Source: an uncultured Clostridia bacterium
GTDB taxonomy: Bacteria > Bacillota > Clostridia > Christensenellales > UBA1242
DNA length: 10,897 nucleotides
Reading direction: 5' to 3'
Assembly (NCBI GenBank): GCA_945937975.1
Contig: CAMEUD010000037.1
Span: 1 to 10,897, forward strand
Part shown: in pieces, positions 6,857-10,897 of the stretch
Numbering within the stretch: the first letter of the stretch is position 1
Layout: every line of letters begins with the position of its first letter
Translations under genes and position numbers: made by a program
Notes under the pieces: model-generated
Told to the model about the DNA's origin: nothing
The model's database searches: none
The model's input: the letters and a program-made list of their open reading frames with translations, nothing else

Positions 6857-8779
6857 CTATACATCAAGGTCTTCAACCAAGGTCGCATTTTCTTCAATAA
6901 ATTGTCTACGAAGGTCAACATCTTCTCCCATTAACTTATTAAACATTGCATCTGCTTCAACTGCATCTTTCATTGTTATTTGAATAAGTATTCTGTGTTC
7001 TGGGTTCATTGTTGTTTCCCAAAGTTGTTCTGGGTTCATTTCTCCTAGACCTTTGTATCTTTGAATTGTGATACCTTTTCTGCCATACTTTGTTAAGTTT
7101 TCTTCAAGTTCTTCATCACTATAAAAATACATTTCTTCTTTTCCACGAACGAGTTTGTATAGTGGTGGCATTGCTGAATAAACATAACCTTTTTCAATAA
7201 GTGGGCGCATAAATCTAAAGAAGAATGTTAAAAGCAAAATTCTAATATGTGAACCATCGACATCGGCATCGGTCATACAAATAATTTTTTTGTATCTTAA
7301 CTTATCTTCATTAAAGTCATCTTGAATACCAGCACCAAATGCTGTTATCATACTCTTTATTTCGTTGTTTTCCAAAATATGATTCAATCTTGCTTTTTCA
7401 ACATTCAAAATTTTACCACGAAGTGGCAATATTGCTTGGAATCTTCTATCTCTACCTTGTTTTGCGCTGCCACCAGCCGAATCTCCTTCGACAAGATATA
7501 TTTCGCAATGTGTTGGGTCTTTTTCTGTACAGTCTGCAAGTTTCCCAGGAAGTGTTGTACTTTCAAGCACACCTTTTCTTCTTGTTGATTCTCTTGCAAG
7601 TCTTGCTGCTTCTCTTGCTCTTTGTGCTGTTATGCTCTTTAAAACCAACTCTCTACCAAGTGCTGGATTTTCTTCCAAGAAATCTCCAAAACCTTCTGTC
7701 ATAGCTTTTTCAACTTCTGTTCTCATTTCGCTATTTCCAAGTTTTGTTTTTGTTTGACCTTCAAATTGTGGGTTCATAAGTTTTACAGAAATAACTGCTG
7801 TAAGACCTTCTCTACAATCATCACCAGAAAGTTTTTCATTTTCTTTTAAGATTTTATTTTTTTGAGCAAAATCATTTATAACTTTTGTAAGTGAGTTCTT
7901 AAATCCAACAAGGTGTGTTCCACCTTCTTCGGTGTTAATGTTGTTTGCATATGTGTGGATTATTTCGTTGTATCCATCGTTATATTGGAATGCAACTTCA
8001 ACTTCACTTGTAGATGAAATCTTGTTGAAATATACAGGGTGTGGGAATAATGGATTTTTGTTTATATTAAGATAATCAACAAATTCAATAATTCCACCTT
8101 TAAATTCAAAAACATCTTTCTTTTCTTTTCCTGCTCTTTTGTCTTCCAAAGTTATAACTATTCCTTTGTTCAAAAAGGCAATTTCACGAAATCTGTTTTT
8201 AATTGTTTCATAATCAAATTCAACTGTTTCAAATATTGTATCATCAGGAAGGAATGTTACTGTTGTTCCCCTTCTATCATTTGGTTCCATTTTTTTGAGT
8301 GGAGCATCTGCTTTACCACGACTAAATTGCATATAAAAATGATAACCATTTTGATAAACATCAACTTTAAGCCATTTTGAAAGTGCATTAACGCAACTTA
8401 CACCAACGCCATGAAGTCCACCAGAGATTTTGTAACCACTGCCCCCAAACTTTCCACCAGCGTGAAGTTTTGTTAAAACGACTTCAACTGCACTTTTACC
8501 TTCTTTTGCAATAATTCCTGTTGGAATACCACGACCATTATCTGCAACACTGCATGAGCCATCATCATTGAGTGTAACTTCAATGTGTGTACAATAACCA
8601 GCAAGTGCTTCATCAATACTGTTATCAACAACTTCTGTTATAAGGTGATGAAGTCCCCTTGTGTCTGTTGAACCAATGTACATACCAGGTCTTTTTCTAA
8701 CAGGTTCTAGCCCTTCCAAAACTTGAATATCTGATTGGTCATATTTTTCACTTTTGGTTAGGTCTAATTCTTCTTCCAT
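6857..8779 (-). CDS. gyrB: DNA gyrase subunit B
   Basis: GyrB is the ATPase subunit of gyrase; it pairs with GyrA and drives strand passage. The 640-residue protein starts at ATG 8779 with AGGAG (8790-8786) at 6-nt spacing. The N-terminal GHKL ATPase has KRPGMYIGS (29-37), EVVDNSIDEA with the presumed catalytic Glu49 and Asn53, DNGRGIP from Asp80, and the lid GGLHGVG. The transducer domain carries QTKTKLGN. The TOPRIM metal site has EGDSAGG from Glu431 and Asp504/506/508 in DADVDGSH. PLRGKILNVEKAR is the GyrB-type signature. The C-terminus has QRYKGLGEMNPEQLW. The length is that of Gram-positive GyrB, without the insert found in enterobacterial GyrB. In many genomes gyrB follows dnaA-dnaN-recF, but here its upstream neighbours are a pseudogene and a zinc-ribbon gene. 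ParE is the main alternative and is less likely because gyrA follows directly. Confidence 0.96.
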   Translation of the reverse strand: MEEELDLTKSEKYDQSDIQVLEGLEPVRKRPGMYIGSTDTRGLHHLITEVVDNSIDEALAGYCTHIEVTLNDDGSCSVADNGRGIPTGIIAKEGKSAVEVVLTKLHAGGKFGGSGYKISGGLHGVGVSCVNALSKWLKVDVYQNGYHFYMQFSRGKADAPLKKMEPNDRRGTTVTFLPDDTIFETVEFDYETIKNRFREIAFLNKGIVITLEDKRAGKEKKDVFEFKGGIIEFVDYLNINKNPLFPHPVYFNKISSTSEVEVAFQYNDGYNEIIHTYANNINTEEGGTHLVGFKNSLTKVINDFAQKNKILKENEKLSGDDCREGLTAVISVKLMNPQFEGQTKTKLGNSEMRTEVEKAMTEGFGDFLEENPALGRELVLKSITAQRAREAARLARESTRRKGVLESTTLPGKLADCTEKDPTHCEIYLVEGDSAGGSAKQGRDRRFQAILPLRGKILNVEKARLNHILENNEIKSMITAFGAGIQDDFNEDKLRYKKIICMTDADVDGSHIRILLLTFFFRFMRPLIEKGYVYSAMPPLYKLVRGKEEMYFYSDEELEENLTKYGRKGITIQRYKGLGEMNPEQLWETTMNPEHRILIQITMKDAVEADAMFNKLMGEDVDLRRQFIEENATLVEDLDV

Positions 8780-8852
8780 TTTGTTCTCCTAATTAAAAAT
8801 TTACAAATATAATTGATATATATTTTTTAACTAATATATATAAATATATACT

Positions 8853-8874
8853 TATAGTATTATAACATACTATA
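8853..8874 (-). promoter_or_regulatory. Inverted repeat with a TATAAT core upstream of gyrB
   Basis: Perfect 8-bp arms TATAGTAT (8853-8860) and ATACTATA (8867-8874) surround a 6-nt centre. On the minus strand a perfect TATAAT (8864-8859) spans the centre, about 80 nt upstream of the gyrB start. No good -35 element lies 16-18 bp further upstream (TTTATT is the best). It could be a promoter with an operator, but the surrounding sequence is almost pure A/T and chance is a real alternative. The remainder of 8780-8941 is AT-rich and otherwise featureless. Confidence 0.35.
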
Positions 8875-8941
8875 GTTTATAAATAAAGTAAAAAGTTAAA
8901 AATTGTGGTAAAAATCGTACTCTATGTAGGAGTTAATCAAG

Positions 8942-9283
8942 ATGGCAAATAAAATAGATAAAGATATGTTTTTAAGCCCTTAAAGATATAAAATTATCCA
9001 CTGGTCTAAATAAAAAGAAAATTATAACAATTTTACCAGAACATAGCAAAAATATTGCTGTGTTTGCAAACAAATCCAATTTAATAATAGAATATCACGA
9101 TAAAAAACATAGTAAAAGCAAATAATAACTTTTTTGCTTATTCTTATAACTTAACTTTACTTGACACACCTAACATTAAAGAAATTGGTGATAACTTTTT
9201 AAGTGATAATAACGATTAGAAAGGTTTTATTAAATAGATATAAACCTAAACGAATGTTAGATGAATTTGAATTAACAAATTGA
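8942..9283 (+). pseudogene. Decayed gene split across successive reading frames
   Basis: An ATG (8942) with AGGAG (8928-8932) at 9-nt spacing opens a frame that stops after 13 codons (MANKIDKDMFLSP). The coding pattern continues in the +1 frame (8976-9125: ALKDIKLSTGLNKKK, then IITILPEHSKNIAVF and NLIIEYHDK). It moves +1 again (to 9219: NNFFAYSYNLTLLD, then TPNIKEIGDNFLSDNND). It moves once more back to the first frame (ending at TGA 9281: KVLLNRYKPKRMLDEFELTN). Each switch lies at or near a short A- or T-rich run and needs one base removed. The rejoined product would be about 110 residues. The pattern of strand, asparagine and NIKEIGDNFLS faintly recalls BspA-type leucine-rich repeats, but this is weak. 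A terminator follows directly, consistent with a once-functional gene. Sequencing error is the alternative explanation. Confidence 0.6.
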
Positions 9284-9315
9284 AAAAAACTTCGGAGAAA
9301 TCTCCGAAGTTTTTT
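9284..9315. terminator. Bidirectional terminator between convergent genes
   Basis: A perfect 15-bp inverted repeat (AAAAAACTTCGGAGA, 9284-9298, and its complement, 9301-9315) is separated by two bases. It has a GC-rich CTTCGGAG core and A/T-runs on both sides, so it can end transcripts from both strands. It follows the plus-strand pseudogene directly. The TAA stop of the minus-strand zinc-ribbon gene (9316-9314) uses its outermost bases. It is the strongest hairpin in the window. Confidence 0.92.
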
Positions 9316-10375
9316 AATCTGTATAGAAAAATAATATTCCAAGTGCAATAACTATTAAAACAATAAATATTACAAAGAAAGTAATTTTTACAGGTGATTT
9401 TGGCATTTTGCCTGCAAGCTTACCTGTTTGACCGTTCATATATGTTAAATAGTCTTTTTCTTTATATTTGTATCTCACTTGATATATTGGCAAAATACAA
9501 TAATTATATTTTTCATCTGCAAAAGTTGTGTTTTGTGAATAACTTACGACACTTGAATATGAATATTGCGACAATATTTGGTTTTTTATAATTTTTTCCA
9601 TCATATTATCTGCAATTTTTTTGCAATTTAACAAACTATTGTCATAATATTCAACACTATATCCCAAAATGAAATCAGATATAAATTTTACCAGTTCACT
9701 TGTTACATATGGTTTAAGTTTATCAAAAATATCTTGCGTTAAATGAGAACTTGTTTCCACCATAATATCTTTTTGGTTTAAATCTTTATTCCCTGAAATG
9801 TTTTGATATGTAGTATTGGTGTGCGTTTTCCCATTGACAACAGTTGTTGTTGTGTGAGCAAGCACACCTTTATATGTTGTCGTTGTTTTTGCATCAAATG
9901 AAAAGCAAGGAATATAAACACCAGAGATATTATTTGTTGGTGGTTCTTTTTTGAATTTATTAGGTAAAAACCATTTTTTCTTTACTCTTTGTTTATAGAG
10001 TTTGCCTGCTTCTTCTTTTGAATATTTAAAAGGAATTATTGCATCTGGTTTTAAACCTGGCATTTCCTTTTCTTCGGCAACATAACTACTTCCACAATAA
10101 GGGCATTTTTTTGCCACTTCCAATTTGTTTAAAACAACATTTGCTCCACAATTTGAGCATTTAAAAACTTTGTTTTCACTGACAAATTTGTCGTACTCTT
10201 TCTTGTTTTCAACATTTCCTTTAAAATTATGTTTTATTATCTCAAAATTATAGTCAAGTTTTTCAACATTTTGACAAAATTCACATTTAAGCCCTTTATC
10301 TTTTGGTGAGAAAGACATATTCCCACCACAAGACTGACACTTTCTACCTTGTCTTGTTATTTCTTTTTCATTCAT
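9314..10375 (-). CDS. Zinc-ribbon protein with C-terminal membrane span, YdjG-like
   Basis: The 353-residue protein opens with two four-cysteine zinc ribbons: C13/C16/C31/C34 (CQSCGG and CEFC) and C73/C76/C91/C94 (CSNCGA and CPYCGS). A middle domain without metal motifs follows (about 105-320, with DAIIPFKYSKEEA, a Thr-rich stretch near 175-200, and LPIYQVRYKYKEKDYLTYMNG). One hydrophobic helix comes near the end (about 329-349). This order, ribbons then a large domain then a terminal membrane anchor, is that of TFIIB-type zinc-ribbon membrane proteins such as Bacillus YdjG. YdjG works with YdjH and the SPFH protein YdjI to recruit PspA to stressed membranes. The ATG overlaps the TAA of the upstream SPFH gene by one base (TAATG) and has only a weak GGAAA site, so translation is probably coupled. 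Similarity to YdjG is inferred from architecture and context, not from alignment. Confidence 0.82.
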   Translation of the reverse strand: MNEKEITRQGRKCQSCGGNMSFSPKDKGLKCEFCQNVEKLDYNFEIIKHNFKGNVENKKEYDKFVSENKVFKCSNCGANVVLNKLEVAKKCPYCGSSYVAEEKEMPGLKPDAIIPFKYSKEEAGKLYKQRVKKKWFLPNKFKKEPPTNNISGVYIPCFSFDAKTTTTYKGVLAHTTTTVVNGKTHTNTTYQNISGNKDLNQKDIMVETSSHLTQDIFDKLKPYVTSELVKFISDFILGYSVEYYDNSLLNCKKIADNMMEKIIKNQILSQYSYSSVVSYSQNTTFADEKYNYCILPIYQVRYKYKEKDYLTYMNGQTGKLAGKMPKSPVKITFFVIFIVLIVIALGILFFYTD

Positions 10376-10897
10376 TAAATTTTATTTCCACATTCTGGGC
10401 AGAATTTTGCACCCTTTTTGAGTTCTGCGCCACATTTACTGCAAGTGTTTTTTCCAGCAACCTTTGTGCCACATTCTGGGCAGAATTTTGCCTTTTTATT
10501 TAATTCTGCTCCACAATTACTGCAAGTGAGTCCTTGATTTGCTCCACACTCTGGGCAGAATTTTGCTCCTTCTTTTATTTTTGCGCCACAATTATCACAT
10601 TCAACAAGTTTTGATTTTGGTTTATTTTCTGTTGCAACACTGCCTGCAAAAACATTACCTATTGTTGCACCAGCACCAAGACCAACTCCAAGTCCGGCCA
10701 AGTTCCCACCATTTGGATTATTGGCAGCATCTTTGATTGCTTGTGCTGTTTGATATTGTGTGAATGTTCCCATTTTATCTTCCAAAACGCCAAGTTTTGT
10801 TCTTTCATCAAGAGCTTTTTCAACTTCTTCTGGGAGAGAAATATTTTCTATAACTAAACTACAAAGTTTAAGTCCAAGTTTTTGGAATGGTTCTTGC
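10375..10897 (-). CDS. SPFH-domain protein, C-terminal part, with three zinc ribbons (YdjI-like)
   Basis: The frame is open to the right edge, so only the last 173 residues are visible. The true start is off the window, and internal TTG and ATG codons near 10785 are not starts. Residues 1-45 (EPFQKLGLKLCSLVIENISL, then PEEVEKALDERTKLGVL) are the end of an SPFH/stomatin-like domain as in Bacillus YdjI and 'virion core protein'-type homologues. A glycine-rich linker follows (about 62-86). Three nearly identical ribbons then occur at 100-117, 125-142 and 152-169, each CX2C-X10-CX2C with the core KFCPECG. Such proteins assemble at the membrane; the ribbons may mediate partner contacts. The gene overlaps the zinc-ribbon membrane-protein gene by one base (TAATG), so the two form an operon. 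Identification as SPFH rests on the conserved LPEEVEKALDERTKLGV region, since most of that domain is not visible. Confidence 0.82.
   Translation of the reverse strand, partial: QEPFQKLGLKLCSLVIENISLPEEVEKALDERTKLGVLEDKMGTFTQYQTAQAIKDAANNPNGGNLAGLGVGLGAGATIGNVFAGSVATENKPKSKLVECDNCGAKIKEGAKFCPECGANQGLTCSNCGAELNKKAKFCPECGTKVAGKNTCSKCGAELKKGAKFCPECGNKI
10388..10566. repeat. Three direct DNA repeats encoding zinc-ribbon cores
   Basis: A 23-bp unit beginning CCACATTCTGGGCAG occurs at 10388-10410, 10469-10491 and, with one mismatch, 10544-10566. The spacings are 81 and 75 bp, both multiples of three. Each encodes the AKFCPECG half of a zinc ribbon. The first CX2C of ribbons 2 and 3 also shares CACTTGCAGTAA. 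The near identity at DNA level suggests recent duplication or gene conversion. Confidence 0.85.

Noticed and set aside
8791..9002. Possible replication origin: AT-rich stretch upstream of gyrB with DnaA-box-like TTATCCACT (8994-9002) and a poor TGTGGTAAA near 8904
   Set aside because: There are only one 8/9 match and one 7/9 match and no dnaA or dnaN in the window. The AT-rich tract is not unusual for this genome.
10375..10785. Complete small zinc-ribbon protein starting at 10785
   Set aside because: The frame continues upstream to the window edge with SPFH-type sequence, and the TTG at 10785 has no ribosome site. It is the tail of a larger protein.

Overview
The window is AT-rich (around 30 % G+C by eye, not computed). 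It reads as a chromosomal stretch from a low-GC, Bacillota-type bacterium, probably an uncultured clostridial or related gut lineage. The support is AAGGAG-type ribosome binding sites, sigma-A-like promoters of the TTGACA-N17-TATAAT type, TilS with its C-terminal domain, and a gyrB-gyrA operon. TGA is used as a stop (tilS) and TGG for Trp, so the standard bacterial code applies and this is not a mycoplasma-type code. Genus cannot be told from the sequence.

Layout, left to right. Positions 1-95 hold the first 31 codons of an unidentified minus-strand gene. A divergent intergenic region (96-286) carries a good promoter for a plus-strand MscS-family mechanosensitive channel (287-1300). A perfect 15-bp inverted repeat, a bidirectional terminator (1304-1335), closes it against a long minus-strand run. 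Read in transcription order from the right edge, that run is: an SPFH protein with three C-terminal zinc ribbons (10897-10375, N-terminus off the window); a zinc-ribbon, single-membrane-span protein (10375-9314, start-stop overlap TAATG); gyrB (8779-6857); gyrA (6831-4282); a small two-span membrane protein (4241-3930); tilS (3724-2396); a two-span coiled-coil protein with a disrupted start (2340/2314-1859); and a small unknown protein (1813-1334). Between the zinc-ribbon pair and gyrB, on the plus strand, lies a decayed gene (8942-9283). It has a good ribosome binding site but is split over successive reading frames.

How the genes work together. gyrB and gyrA encode DNA gyrase, and their 25-nt spacing and the small membrane-protein gene 40 nt downstream suggest one transcript. 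tilS encodes the enzyme that makes lysidine in the tRNA-Ile CAU anticodon. The SPFH/zinc-ribbon pair resembles the YdjI/YdjG part of the Bacillus PspA-YdjGHI membrane-stress module. With MscS and two small membrane proteins, several genes here concern the envelope, but only the SPFH pair and the gyrBA group are tied together by sequence evidence.

No CRISPR, insertion sequence, tRNA or rRNA is visible. The points most worth a second look are: the start of the 151-residue protein, where a strong ribosome binding site and a consensus promoter feed an out-of-frame ATG; a terminator placed directly against the ribosome binding site of the next gene; the three-frame pseudogene; and the tandem zinc-ribbon SPFH module.
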